64,000 nt of DNA from Polyodon spathula (lineage: Eukaryota > Chordata > Actinopteri > Acipenseriformes > Polyodontidae), in the NCBI RefSeq assembly GCF_017654505.1, contig NC_054534.1:42209226-42273225 (forward strand). The letters run 5' to 3'. A model generated the notes under the pieces. That model saw only the letters and a list, made by a program, of their open reading frames with translations. It made no database searches and was not told where the DNA came from. This document shows positions 1-12,043 of this stretch, piece after piece. Within the stretch, counting starts at the first letter, position 1, and each line of letters starts with the position of its first letter. A program made the translations under genes and the position numbers.

Positions 1-569
1 TAGAAAATATTTCAAAGCACTATAAAAGCCTAAAAACAGTGTGCTGTCATTTGTAAAGGCAAGCATGAAACATACCCCAGCAGTTGCTGCAAACATTCTC
101 TGTCTAGAGTGGATTTGCCCGTACACATTGAGACTGAACGTCTGCATCCACAGAGTTGGCTGGAAGTGTAAGGCAAAGCTTGGCAAAGTTATACAGATGT
201 GGAAATTGATTAGAAACAGTGCCAATGCTCAGGTACCCAAGGGCATCTGGCATTCTTTAATAACGGCAATATATTCAGGAATTTATTTTATTAGTACCGA
301 GTCAAAACAAAGAAAACATGCCTATTCGGGTCTAAAATTCTAACTGCGTTTAGAAAATATGCAGCAACAACAACAGGTTGTTTGAACCGAGGTGGCTGTG
401 CTAGACCATACCTGTAGTGCCTGTTTCTCCCAATTTGAAATAGTCATTCTATTATTTTAAGGCTCAGCTCACCACTACCACCCCTGCACTGATTCAGGAG
501 TCAAACACACGCTGCCCTCCAAAACGTGTGCCATCAGCCGACCGTTTTTTTTTTTCACTCTACAGGCTC
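1..569. other. No gene seen; probable VPS13C intron
   Basis: No open frame here resembles a known family and no convincing splice-flanked exon was found. The 100-codon plus-strand frame from 41 has no recognisable motif. If the VPS13C exon at 14961-14862 is correct, this stretch lies inside that gene's first intron or further downstream in it. Confidence 0.4.
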
Positions 570-838
570 GCTATGCAGCCACCTCAAAGCTAAAGTGTCG
601 AAGGACAACGCAGGTCTGGGCAGCATACAGGCAAGCTTGCAGGCACCTGGCCAGTCTACAGAGTTCAGTGGTGCATGGTGAGCCAAGGACAACCTGGCCA
701 ACATAAGCCCTTGGCAGCTCTCGTCCATGGTTGGCAGCGGAATAGCCTGGACTCAAACCGGCGACCTCCAGTCTATAGGGAGCACCCTGTGCTCCACATG
801 GAGCGCCTTTACCAGATGCGCCACTAGAGAGACCCATA
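570..838 (-). mobile_element. tRNA-derived SINE
   Basis: Read on the minus strand, the block starts near 835 with a tRNA-like head. It has an A-box-like TGGCGCATCTGG, a tRNA-like stem region and a B-box-like GGTTTGAGTCC near 750. A non-tRNA body follows and ends near a T run on the plus strand (544-555), i.e. an A-rich tail on the minus strand. This is the usual layout of a tRNA-derived SINE. It is not a functional tRNA gene, because the acceptor arm does not close and a long unrelated body follows. The exact ends are approximate. Confidence 0.7.
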
Positions 839-1865
839 CTTTGCTTTTTTTGCTTTGTCGTCCATTTTTGGTATTTTACCTCCAAAGCTGAAAACTAGAT
901 TTTAGCAACCTAAAACAAAACAATGCAACACTGACTTTGTCCCACCTCCTACAGTCTGTACACCACTACAGACGAACTGATAGTCTGATTAAAACATTTT
1001 TGTCACTTGAACAGTAAACAAAAAAGTTAACCGCTTTGGAGTATTTTTTTAAATGTTATTTGTCTAAGGATGTTTTATTTATTTATTTATTTAGCCTAAG
1101 TGCAATGCACACAGGACGGCAAAGGAATAAAAAAAGCCTATCTACAGAAGGAAGATACAAAGTTTGCGTCACTTGCATTGTGCTCATTTAAATGAGGTTT
1201 CTTTTTTTCCCCCTCTCCATACTAGTCTGGTATGCATTAGCCCCTAAAAGAGGTGAATTTCACAGTGACCCCTCAATTTCTCTATTTCCAAAAAATCGCA
1301 ATTTAGGTAGACCCCCAATTATAACCGGTATGTTATGTTACCTTTAACTGCGGTTTGGAAATTATGCATAAGTTGGGCTTTATGCATACTGTACTTGTAT
1401 TACACTTCCTGTTAATAAATAGTAAGCATTGCCAAATGGTACCAAGTGTTTTTTTTTTTTTGTTTTTTTTAATTTACGTATTACTTCAATTTTGGTATTA
1501 TGCAAGCCTGGTACAGCTGGCATACAATGGCCATTGGGGCACCGCCCCACCAATTTGAATTCAATAATAAAATTTGCTATTTTGTCTCTGGCTGCTAGTA
1601 ACATCATTACGATAATTGACTGTCTACTGCTACCTCCACAAATGAGCATGAACATGTGCAGTCATGACCTTGGACGGTTTCCCTGCTGCCCCTGTAGCAC
1701 ATGTGCAGCAGTGATTCCTGAGCTCTGCCTTGAATTCCAATGTGTGTTCCGTTCTCAATGGGGCATGTTTATCTGTCACCCAAGTGCAGTGTTTAGTGGG
1801 TAAAACAGCCGTTACCTAGGAAACTGGCAGTTTATCCAATCCGAGGAGACTGTTGCATTGCAAAA
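839..1865. other. No gene seen; AT-rich spacer with TTTA repeats
   Basis: A short TTTA tandem run sits near 1075-1095 and a poly-T stretch near 1448-1460. The overlapping frames at 1355-1803 on both strands are low-complexity or cysteine-rich readings without recognisable motifs. Confidence 0.4.
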
Positions 1866-2719
1866 ATGGCAGAGATTAATAGTGCTGACAGCTTACTAAC
1901 GAATGCATTCTTAGGACTGAGTTTCCAGGAGATGCTGAAACTGAAAATATTAGGACCCCATCAGCTTGATCTGACACTTCAGCAATCTGCAAATGACAGG
2001 GGTAAGGAGTATGTTCAAAAGTTTGCAAAAAGTGGCGGCTGTGTGGCAGCACTACTAGAAATTCACTGTTCTGCTTCCCATATTTGCTGTTTGGAAGGGA
2101 CTTTGCTTGGACTAAAAACAGGAGTGAATGACTTGAAGCATCTTTCTGAAAGGATTAAAAAACATGAATCATGAACCATGTTGGGGAGTGTACATTTAGC
2201 TACACAATTAGATGAAAGCTACGGTGTTGGATAAAAAACAAAAAAACAAAACAATGCTGAAGTCAATGAAAACAGATACATCCTGTCGAAGTCGAGTGAC
2301 TGCGTGCGATTTTGTGGCGTTTTGAATAGGCATTAAGCGGACATGATTCATCTTTGGACCCGGGAGTGTTTCGGAGCCTGGTGGATTTTGTGTCCAATAT
2401 AGATAATGCAATGGAGGAGCATTTGAGAACTGTAACTGTGTTTAAAGGCATTTCTAAAACAGTGCAAAACAAACTGTTGGACTGTATGCTTGATGTAACC
2501 AGGGAGGACATGGTGCAGCAGTTGAGAAGCACTGCATTTGTGGCGATACAAGATAATGATACCACTGATCTGTGCCAGTCAGTACTTGTGCCACAGTATA
2601 CTGATGGAAGTGGCAGTCATGGAATGGTTTTATGGTTTCAGTCAGCTACAACACTCCTGTGCAGAACCAACTGCTGCCACACTGCTTTAACAACTGGACG
2701 CGGTTTTCCCAGATGAAGG
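1866..2719 (+). pseudogene. hAT-superfamily transposase remnant (DUF4371 type)
   Basis: Two plus-strand open stretches, 1866-2174 and 2354-2716, read like successive parts of a fish hAT-type transposase with a DUF4371 domain. The first contains LGPHQLDLTLQQSANDRGK and ends in LKHLSERIKKHES. The second contains SLVDFVSNIDNAMEEHLRT, VFKGISKTVQNKLLDCML and a decayed form of the segment that carries the first catalytic aspartate (FVAIQDNDTTDL). Between 2175 and 2353 the frame is broken by stops and shifts, and nothing after 2719 continues the RNase-H-like fold or the C-terminal dimerisation region. The family relies on DDE catalysis and an intact C-terminal hAT domain, so this copy is dead. The family call rests on remembered motif similarity, not on a search. 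Confidence 0.7.
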
Positions 2720-2893
2720 CTGAACTGTACAATCATATACTGTGTCTGAGTCAATTAAAAACAAACAACGTATGTTTTCTATGTAAAATCATCTTTTTTA
2801 CAAAAAAGTAGTGAGTATATGTTATAGCATTGTAAAATGTCTTCTGAATGGGCTTGAAGCCGAGCGTTTTAGCGAAAAAATCGCTTTTTGTTT

Positions 2894-2894
<1 letters not shown>

Positions 2895-2963
<69 letters not shown>
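2895..2963 (+). repeat. 69-bp poly-G tract, one A
   Basis: The run from 2895 to 2963 is all G except for an A at 2933. It produces long artificial proline-only readings on the minus strand. It could form G-quadruplexes if its length is real. Such runs are also prone to sequencing and assembly length error. Confidence 0.9.
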
Positions 2964-2964
<1 letters not shown>

Positions 2965-4203
2965 ATAGGATATAGCCAGAATACTGGATGCAGCCACAAA
3001 TAGGTACTGTACTTGTAATTCTACTTTTATTCACAATCTCATTGCTATTATTATTGGTAGTAGTGACAAATACTGTGATAAAAAAGAAAATCAAAGAATA
3101 AAACAGTACTAATATCATTAATAATTTAGCTAATGCCTTTACCAAAAGTGACTTCCTTTACTTACTCCAGCAGTTTATATTGTTCGTTTTGGTTTGTCCT
3201 TTTACTATAGCGAACAAAAGGCTTTGGATCCAAACAGGGCTGTTAGAGAGGATGTACTGTATTTAGATATATTTTAGATGTATTTTGACTTGTATGTTTA
3301 ACATACAATATTTGCACATTTTAATATATAATGCGTGCACATTTGGTATTTCATTTTATTATTTGTGTTTAACATTTAAGAGGGTATAAAGAAGTTTGTA
3401 TCAGAATCCAGTATCATCCCTTACAAAAAAGTAACATACTGCAAGTATACTTGTGCCAAAATTGTCTGGTTTCAGTATACTATTGATACCATTATACTAT
3501 TCTATATATTCTACTTGCAGTATACTCTGTATATCCTGTTTGTAAATAATGCAACGTAGTTCTCAAATATTGGGCATCTTACTTCTCTTTTGCATACCTG
3601 CATTGTCTCTTGCTAGATATGTACCTCCAGATTCTGACAAATACTTTTAGAAAACCGGGAGCAACTTCTGCTCTGGAGTTATAAACGCGCTGCGGCTGCC
3701 CACCAATGTGGATAACAAGCGAAAAATTAGTAGAAACAAAACTAAAAAAAGTCTGGAAAAATTATGGAATTTTAATGTTGAAAAGTGTATGAACCCTGAG
3801 ATACTGTGCCTATATTGAGTGCAGTGTACTTTGTACAAATATAGGTCAATCATGGGCAACTTTACTTTTTTTGGACAACCAAATGTCTACAATGGACTGC
3901 CCGAAAGGCAAGTACCATTACCAAAATTTTGCAAGCCCTGAACTTAAAAGATCAATCTGAAACCTAGCATATCCAATTAATGCAGGAAAAAATATTTCCT
4001 CAAGTAATGAATATGACTTGATTACATGCTTTATTTTGCTGATTCAGTCTTTATTAAATGAAAAATATCATTATACGAGCTATACGACGTACCAGTTAGA
4101 TCTTTTGCTGTTCCTCCTCTCGACTTCACACATTCCATGTCTTCCCAAAACAGCGTATACAATCTATGTTAATAACTTTTACCCTTGTCCAGGGTACTAC
4201 ATA
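2964..4203. other. No gene seen; AT-rich spacer
   Basis: The sequence is AT-rich with short repeats such as several 'agtatac' copies near 3440-3530. No frame or splice-flanked segment resembles a gene. Confidence 0.4.
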
Positions 4204-5091
4204 CAGTGTCTATATGAAGTATTCATTCTCTTTGGAGGTTTTCAGTTAGTTGTGTTAAAACCCAAAATCTTGATGCATTTAAATGGGATTTTTTTTTTTT
4301 TGTTCCTTTGATTTACACAACCTATTCAACACTTTCAATGTGTGAAAAAATAGGTTGTTCATGATTCCAGATTAAATACACCTGTCTCTGTAAGGTCCCA
4401 CAGTTGGGTAGCGTATTCAAAGCAAAGACACTACCATAAAGACCAAGGAGCTTTGGAAACAACTCCGGGATAAAGTTGTGGAAAGGCACAGATCAGGGGA
4501 GGGATATAAAAAGATTTCAAAAAGGAATTGACTATCCCAAGGAGCACAGTCAAGTCGATCATTAAGAAGCGGAAGGTATACGACACCACCCAGAATCTGC
4601 TTACAGCAGACAGTCCTCCCAAACCTCGCAGCTGGGTAAGAAGGGTATTGGTCAGAGAAGCCACCCAGAGGCCAATAACAACGGTGAAAGCATTCCATGG
4701 CTGAGATGGGAGAAATTGTCCATGTGTCAACAATAGCTGAGGTACTCCACAAATCTGGCCTGTATGGAAGAGTGGCAAGAAGGAAGCCATTTCTGAAAAA
4801 AACCCATGTAAAATCCTGCTTGGAATTTGCAAAAAGCCACGTGGAACATGTGGCAAAAGATTCTGTGGTCCGATGAAACAAAAAGGGGGGTGAATACTTA
4901 TCTAACCAAGACATTTCAGTTTTTTTTTCCATTAACTGCTGTTTCATAACAAAAATTCTCTTGCCTCTTCAAAGTGTTGAGTAGGTTGTGTAAATCAAAG
5001 GGAAAAAAATCCCATTTAAATGCATCAAGATTTCAGGTTGTAACACAAACTGAAAACATTCAAGGGGGGTGAATACTTACTATAGGCCCTG
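4204..5091 (+). mobile_element. Internally deleted Tc1/mariner element
   Basis: The element is bounded by TA at 4202-4203 and 5092-5093. It has long imperfect inverted repeats: roughly 4204-4350, with a GATTTACACAACCTA core, mirrors 4955-5091. The interior, read on the plus strand, keeps pieces of a Tc1-type transposase. These include a helix-turn-helix start (TKELWKQLRDKVVERHRSG, near 4440-4500), the YGRVARRKPFLKK motif near 4765-4800 and the W-S-D-E-T-K site near 4864-4880. After that site the frame jumps directly into the right inverted repeat, so most of the DDE domain is missing. At 888 bp it is shorter than a full Tc1 copy (about 1.2-1.6 kb). It is non-autonomous. Confidence 0.85.
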
Positions 5092-6130
5092 TAACTATTT
5101 TAATGTGATTTCTACAGTAAGTAGTCACTTTAAATTTAATACAAATTAAAGCTAGTAAGCCACATTTTGCAGTGTTTTGTGGCAATCTGCAATGTTTTTC
5201 CATTTCATACTTCCAAGCTATGTTATTCAAATAAATGCCAATACATTGCTGTTTGTATTTATTTTAATCAAGCAACAGTGAATTAAATATTTAAAAAAAT
5301 AAGAAAAATACATCTTACTGAATAAATCGCATAAATGTTTACAGAAAACACAACACAAATGAACTTCTGAAAACTGTAAAATCAGCACTGTTGAAAAACA
5401 GAACATTTTTAAAAATGTATTTAATGTATTTAAACAGCTACATGGGAAAGTATTTATATTCAGAATCTTGGAAAGCTAAAAATAAAATGTAGGGCTATTG
5501 ATTTTCCATGATCGCAGAATTACGGACAGAATTGCAGAATTAAGCACTGGGAACGGAATTGGCATTTTGGGAATGGAATTCAAGAAAAAAAAAAAAAAAA
5601 AACATAAAAACTGCAAACGGTCCTTTACCACTGTTTTTCTCCAAAAATGAGGTTGCTTTGAAAACTATACTACCCAGAAGCCCAGCAATGACGCTTGTAT
5701 TAAACGTTTTTGTATGTTTATTTGGATAACGAGAAAACGGTGGTTTTGTGGGCGTACGCTGATGGACTGCCTGACTCAGTTGTGTATAAGTGAGCGAGTA
5801 CAGTTTGATTTAAGATATAAGATTATGCTAGTACACAGACTTGTCAGTTGCATATTGTGCTGTATTAAAATTTGATTGTAGAATGTTAATTGTGATATAT
5901 AAATGTGTGTGGGTGTGAAAGAGAAACTAGTTTTACTTAAAATCATTTTTTGTTCTTTCGTGAAAAAATTTATATATAATTAATATATACACACACATAC
6001 AAAAAATATTATTCAATATATTAATTTAATATAAAATTAAAAGTAACCAACTCCTGGAGGCTTGGAATCCAGAAGGAAAAGATAGCATACCATTGCACTG
6101 CTGCAATGCAGCCCTAAATCAAGAGGCTCA
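5092..6130. other. No gene seen; contains one member of a dispersed repeat pair
   Basis: The segment around 5640-5770 is similar to 15448-15570. Both contain a 'GCTTT(G/C)AAAACT' start, 'AAGCCCAGC', 'TTATTTGG', 'ATAACGAGAAAA' and 'TTGTGGGCGT'. They are probably copies of the same uncharacterised transposon end. A poly-A run lies at 5583-5601. No coding potential was recognised. Confidence 0.5.
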
Positions 6131-6136
6131 CCAGGT

Positions 6137-6153
6137 TTGTTACCATGTAACAA
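6137..6153. repeat. Quasi-palindrome TTGTTAC-CAT-GTAACAA
   Basis: Seven-base arms (6137-6143 and 6147-6153) are perfect reverse complements around a three-base centre. Related versions lie at 6486-6500, 10303-10317 and 10694-10708, all fitting TGTYAC-NNN-GTAAC. They bracket the decayed transposase-like gene at 6650-9663. A binding site or element-end function is inference. Confidence 0.55.
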
Positions 6154-6649
6154 GGACATCAAACTCTGTTTTAAAAACCAACAAGCAAGTATAATTTCTT
6201 ACAATAATTACCATGTATTAAAGCTATCTGTTGTTCTTTTATAGGGGAGAACTAGTGTCGCACTGTTTGGTTTTCACTGAGATGGAGCTAGCCTTTATCC
6301 TTCACACGTTTTTTTTTTCTTTCCCTATTACTAAATAAAAAACAAATCAATCAATTAAAGAAACACCATTTTATTAAGATATTACTTGGCATGTTAAACA
6401 TGCATCTTTTCATTTCATACATTTTTTTGGATGGTTAAACTTAAAATTGCATTAACTGAGGCACTTTGAGATTCGGAGTAATTTATGTCACCGTGTAACA
6501 AGGACACAAAATAAAAACTTTGTTTAAAGTTCACTCTAAACAATATTATTTCATAGAAAAATGGTACATTTGAATTCTGCTTGAACTTTTTTCCCACCAC
6601 AAGGTTAGGTGGTGGAAGAATCTTTTGAATCCTACTTCACGATTCCCAG

Positions 6650-9600
6650 GAAATGTCATCTTTTACGGGCCAACGATAGTAAGCTCAGGAGGCGGTCATA
6701 TTTCAGCCACACCTCCCTCATCTGCTCATCCACCTCTTGCACCTAGAATTGATTTTCAAAGTATTATTGAGCGCTGTACTAAATAGGATCTAATCTTAGG
6801 TGATGTAAAGTATGTAAAATTTCACAAGTTACTATAAGGGAAACACCTACTTTCACAAGTGAGATTTAACATGTTGTAGTTGTATGAGAATTCTACCATG
6901 ATTTAAATAAGAATTATTATTTATATTAAAAATGTAAAGCCTGAACCAAAATAAACTAGAAATGGGTAAGCTGATTTCACAAGAGCTGTGTAACCTTAGT
7001 TTTGTAGTTATTTTTATTTATTTATTTATTTTTTAAGTCGAGGTAAAATTCTTGTTAAAGTACTGTGAACGTAGTACTTTAAAATAAATGTTAGTTGTAA
7101 CATAGTAAAACGTGGTAAAAGAAACGATTAAAAAATACTCAAACTTGAACTGAAATTAACCTGAACTGTTAAGCCTTACTTGTGCTACAAATGTTTTTGT
7201 AGATTTTTCATCCACAGGCAGGTCAACTAAAACAAAGTCACCTCTGCTGAACCTTCGATAGAATGCAACAAATAATGAATGTTGTATGAAGAACAAATGT
7301 TTACCCTCTGCCTGAGGTGACAGTGAGACATCAACATTAGTTTAAGTGATTAACAATCAAAACTGACAAAAAACATTTTTTGTCTGAGGAAAAACATTTT
7401 TGCACTTAAATAATTTTTAAAAATAACTATAATCCACCTTTGAAGCGATTTTCCTGATGACAATTCTTGTCGAGTGTTCATCTGTGCATCTTGCGCAGGG
7501 TTTGCAGTGTTCATCTGTGCATCTTGCGCAGGGTTTGCAATGTTCATCTGTGCATCTTGCCAAGGGGATGCAGTTTTCATCTGTGCAGTCTTGAGCAGAG
7601 CCTCTTGAACATGGTGCCTAGGAAGATGTGGAGGTTCAGGACTGGCGAAAGCAAGACAAATTATTTTTCTTCACTACACAGACATCTCCACTTTCCTTTA
7701 TGCCTCGAATGTTGTGAAGTCTTGTTCCTGGAAGGACTCTTTCACCACGCTGATTCCTATTCCTCGATATGTCCCCCATAGGCACCCAAAAGAAAGTCTG
7801 TCTGAAATGGCTACAATCGTCTCTGCTTACATCTTTTGAAAGGTTCTCTCTGCAGAACTGGAACATATCAAAGGCATTGCCAATGACGGCTTTCTTTGTG
7901 GCTACTGCAGCTGAAGCACTTTGTTTTATGACTGCACTTTCCCCATCTGCTGGACCTTTTCCGTGTCGAGATCCAAAAAAAAAAAAAACCTTTGCACTGG
8001 GAACCCATAATTTTCAACTGCATGTGCAATGTCTCCAAAAGGACCACGTGGCTTGTCCTGGCATGCACAACCATCCATGAACTGTATCTCCTGGTCAATT
8101 TTGATGCATCGCTGATTTTTCAAATGCTGATTTGGCTAAAGAAACAAAATGATGGACAGAATGAAAGTCATAGGTGTTATCTTCTGAAACAAAAAACAAA
8201 CTTTTTGTACAACAGCCATACAAACAGCACATTTGTAGTATGTTATTATAGGGTGCACTGTAGAAGACTCGTGGCGCCAGTGTGCACTCTGAATTTCATC
8301 CTGGGCCAAGCATGCATAGTTCTCAGCAAAATCCAGAACCAATAACACCCAGTTTGAAGGTAACTTGTTCTTCAAAATTCTACATTGATCACTTTGCCAT
8401 GAAGCACAATGAAGGTGCAGAGCCAGCGGTTTCACTTCATTTTCTAGTTCTTCAAGAAGCTCCTTGATATTTCCAGTCTTTTCTGCCTTGATCCTTTTCT
8501 GTAAATGAATTTCTTTTCCATCTTTTATTTTCTGTTTTCTCAGTTTCCCACTTGAGCCATTTGACCCGGTCATTTTCAAACTTAAAAATATCCTTAACAT
8601 GTTGTTTTAGCCCTACCATTCCACACTTACTGCAGCATCTTTCCACACATTCCCAGCTGTAAAACCTCTTCTCATATTCTGGGCACACTAACTTCAACGG
8701 CCTTATATACCTCTGCAATTTCTGCATCTAGATAGCCTTTAGATTGGGCAAATTTGTCGACTGACTCAAGCTTAAGCTCAACATTTGTATAGTATTCACA
8801 TAAGCAGGCACGTATCTTTTGGTATTTTGAAGGCGTCAGATTTGTTGGACGCAGAGAACAGAATTTTGAAAAGCCTATCTGAATATTGTAATGAGACTTG
8901 AGCTCCTTGAAAAGTTCCATAAGTGTTCTTTGCAAAATCCCTTTTTCTAATCTGGTAGCATGTTGGCATGTGAAGCATAAAACTCTTCTATTGTTGATAA
9001 AACATCAGGAGTGTGCTTCTCTTCTGGTCTTCCTTGCTTTATTAATGAGGAGTTTCCAAGTGATCCCTTAATTCCTACCTGCAGCTTTAAGAAGTCCATA
9101 GTACTTTGTTTTCACAAGTCTGCCTTCTACATAGCTATTTTCAAAATTGCAAAGATTAATGTTTTGCAGAATTTGGATCAGTTCTCCTAAATGTGCTCTT
9201 CTGGTTCTGTTCATCTCGCTTTGCCTTTTTCTCTGCATACTTTGCTCTTCTTTTTTCATTTATACATCTTTTTTTTGTGAAGTTAACTTTGCCCTTTGTG
9301 CTTGTTTCTTCTCCCTCCATACTCTTCTCTGCTGTTCCTTTCCCAACTCTTTCCCTCTAGTGTTTCACAGTTCTAGAACTTCTATCCCCTGTTCTGATGC
9401 TTTGCGTTTGATCTGTTCTCTGTATTTTCTCATATGCAATTTTGTAAGTTCATTTGCATGCTTTTTGATTTTCCTCACTCAAATAGAGGCGATACAATCT
9501 GCTTTTAACAGCCTTAAGTGCTTTTTCATTTTCATAACTCTGAGGATTTTCTGCCAGTATTTTTTACATCTTTCTGCATTGGTAGTCACTTTAGCATTTA

Positions 9601-9663
9601 TTGGTTCTATTCGATTTGGATCTTTCTTTGAAGATCTTAATTTTTGTTTGCAAACCCATGCTG
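6650..9663 (-). pseudogene. Spliced, decayed transposase-like gene of an unnamed animal family
   Basis: Minus-strand pieces run in order from 9663 to 6650. A splice-acceptor-like TTTTTCAG precedes 9663 and is followed by CKQKLRSSKKDPNR. Then come a coiled, charged region, a Cys-pair segment near 8640 (CVERCCSKCGMVGLKQH), LVLDFAENYACLAQDE near 8310 and a decayed SED..YDFHSVHHF segment near 8150. Next are FMDGCACQDKPRGPFGDIAHA near 8060, DDCSHFRQTFFWVP near 7800 and LPGTRLHNIRG near 7700, then a short tandem-repeat region, and finally RGDFVLVDLPVDEKSTKTFVAQ near 7210-7240. That last piece ends at a GTAAGG donor (~7178), and a TTCTAG acceptor (~6745) opens the final exon VQEVDEQMREVWLKYDR, ending at TGA. 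The motif series matches uncharacterised transposon-like proteins seen in many fish and invertebrates. At least three frameshifts and several stops break it. Enzymatic function is inferred, not shown. Confidence 0.65.
7475..7600 (-). repeat. 33-bp tandem repeat inside the transposase-like gene
   Basis: Near-identical 33-bp units lie at 7475-7507, 7508-7540 and 7541-7573, with a partial fourth to about 7600. In the open minus-strand frame each unit encodes an 11-residue repeat like PAQDAQMNTAN. In another frame it encodes the cysteine-rich CTDEHCKPCAR, which may be the original reading because related proteins carry cysteines here. Confidence 0.85.
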
Positions 9664-12043
9664 CTGAAAAATAAAAACAGTACAATGTTCACTTAAACAT
9701 AAGTACAGTGCTTCAAATTAACATACTGCAAAAACTGCTGAGCATCACCACCTTTAAATCATGTATTGAAAAAAAGAACTATTAATTTGTGCTAAGCATT
9801 GGGATTTTTTGTATTTTGTTTGTTTGTAATTCCAAAGTACCATTTAATTTAAGTATGTGGAAAGCAAAAAAAATGGTACTCTGGAGTTCAAAAAATAAAA
9901 ATTAAAAATGGTCTATTCAGAGAAAAATTCGAAGTGCAAAAATTTTGTAAGCTACACGGTAGCAATAATTCCGATTTGTTTTTAAAAACTATATTTACTA
10001 TAATATACAGTATTTGTATTATTGTATTTGATATACTGTATTACAGGTTAGGTGAAATGTTTTCATTAATTTGTAGCCATTTTGTATCCCCATTAGAAAC
10101 AGTGTCGCACGTAAAGACACGAAACTCAGTCCTGTCTTGTTTTTAAAAAAAGATCCAGATGTTAATAGACTGTGGTAAAATTATTCAAAAACAGCCCACA
10201 CATGTTTATGATATCACTATTTAAAATAATAATATGTACATTTGTACCTATAAAGCGGAAATTCCATCACCCCCTTCTTAATAAGAAGAGAACGTAATAT
10301 TATGTCACCTCGTAACTTCCGAGACACCACTCCAATCTCCTGTGATTAATGTCGTCACACGCTCCAGAAAAAGCTCTTAGGTACCATAAAAGTAGTTTTT
10401 GTGCGTGAAACAACTGCTGTAAAATGCTGCAAAGTATTATTAAGCACCGTTTGCCATATTTTAACAAACAGGTGTGTGATCGCCACGTATCAGAACCCGA
10501 GGGACACAAACATTATATGTTTAAATTATGGTCAAGCAAAGCTATAGAAGCACCATCGATGTATATTAACTATAGTACTGTAAATTGATCCTAGTACTGT
10601 AGCCACTAATTTCATATGGTATTGCAGTACATTAATTATAACTGTTGAATTTTAAAATTGATATAATGTTTCTCTCTGTTTTGGGACACCACTTGTTACG
10701 TGGTAACATTAATTTTGAGATCGTTTTCTAAAATGATATCACTGCTAGTTAAATTAAGTCAACTTTAACACGAGTTCAGTACTACTGCACTGTAAATGAA
10801 ACACACAGACTTGATATGTAAAATGTTTTATATAAACTTAATTTAAAGACAAACTGCAGGCTTGGCAATATTGTGGACAGTAATAACAACCATCAGAGTA
10901 ACTTAACCTGGCTGAAACAATAAGAATGATATTAAAAGTCAGCTATTATCATATGTATGACACATGATAGTATTAATTGTAGCACTTTTTTCTTTTTTAA
11001 ATATTACATTTATTTTAGCACAGGAACCTTTATTTGTCATATTTCTGTTACTGTGGAATGACCCATGTTTTTATTTATATATATATAATTAACAGGTCTC
11101 AGAATTCACCAGCCACTGTTGATGTAAGCATTACTTTTAGCCAATGGAACATTGATGTAAAGCATAATTGTGTAATCGATTAGTAAATTAGACAGAACCC
11201 GCAATGCTTACAGATTCAAACCCAGTACCTATGCATTAGTAATATTTATACCGAACTACTTTTCAGCAGAATGAGTATTAAATCAATTATTTGACAGCAG
11301 TAGACTGTAAAACATCTAGGCTTTAGGGTACTGCAGTCTGATCTGATTTCAGTGCCTGGGCTACACTTTGTTCAACTGAGGACACGGTACAATCACAGTA
11401 CTGTTTGCAAGAGCAGTAGACCCACACAACAGTCACAGTCACATGTAGCATAACGTGGCTGATACTGGTTCTTGGTTAAGAGAAACTCATTATTTAACCT
11501 GAACGCTTTCAGGGCAAAACAATTAATATACAGTGCATGACAGATTAAAAAAAAAAGTATGAGGTGCTTTTTACTGCACAAGAATCAATTCACAGTTTCT
11601 GGTACCACCGCAGGTATACTTCAATAAATATAGAAGACAATGATCCACATAAAGTCTATCAAATCCAATATATTCAAAGGCCTTTCAATCATCACCTTAG
11701 AATTCATGAAGACATTGAATAGTTTGTACATGCACCAAAGCAATGGTAAAACTGTATCAAAACTACAGGAAAATGAAAAACATTTCCATTGCTATGCAGA
11801 ATTAGGCACACTAGGACATTACCACAAAATAACTTTAAACAAACAAAATATACCGTAATGAATTCAATATTTATTAAATAAACACAAACCACTGTGGACC
11901 GTGACTACGCCAAAACAAATAAATAATAATTCAACTACCTCTCTAGACATACACATAATACACTTAATCCTCTCGCACCTCTCTACCAACCGACCTTTTC
12001 CAACTGTCATGCCTCGAGAGACCCCCAAACATTCCCCTTGGAC
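9664..12043. other. No intact gene seen; upstream side of the transposase-like gene
   Basis: This side of the decayed gene holds two more quasi-palindromes, 10303-10317 (TGTCAC-CTC-GTAACT) and 10694-10708 (TGTTAC-GTG-GTAACA). They suggest that the element extends to about 10710. From there to 12043 the sequence is AT-rich with no recognised coding or repeat family. Confidence 0.4.

Noticed and set aside
690..838. A tRNA gene
   Set aside because: A- and B-box-like sequences are present but belong to a SINE head; the cloverleaf does not close and a SINE body follows.
2751..3145. Two minus-strand proline-rich open frames
   Set aside because: They are translations of the poly-G tract and have no other protein-like feature.
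4417..4947. 176-codon minus-strand frame
   Set aside because: It is antisense to the Tc1 transposase remnant. The sense strand shows the family motifs.
7475..7600. CRISPR-like repeat array
   Set aside because: The units are directly adjacent without unique spacers and lie within a eukaryotic transposon gene.
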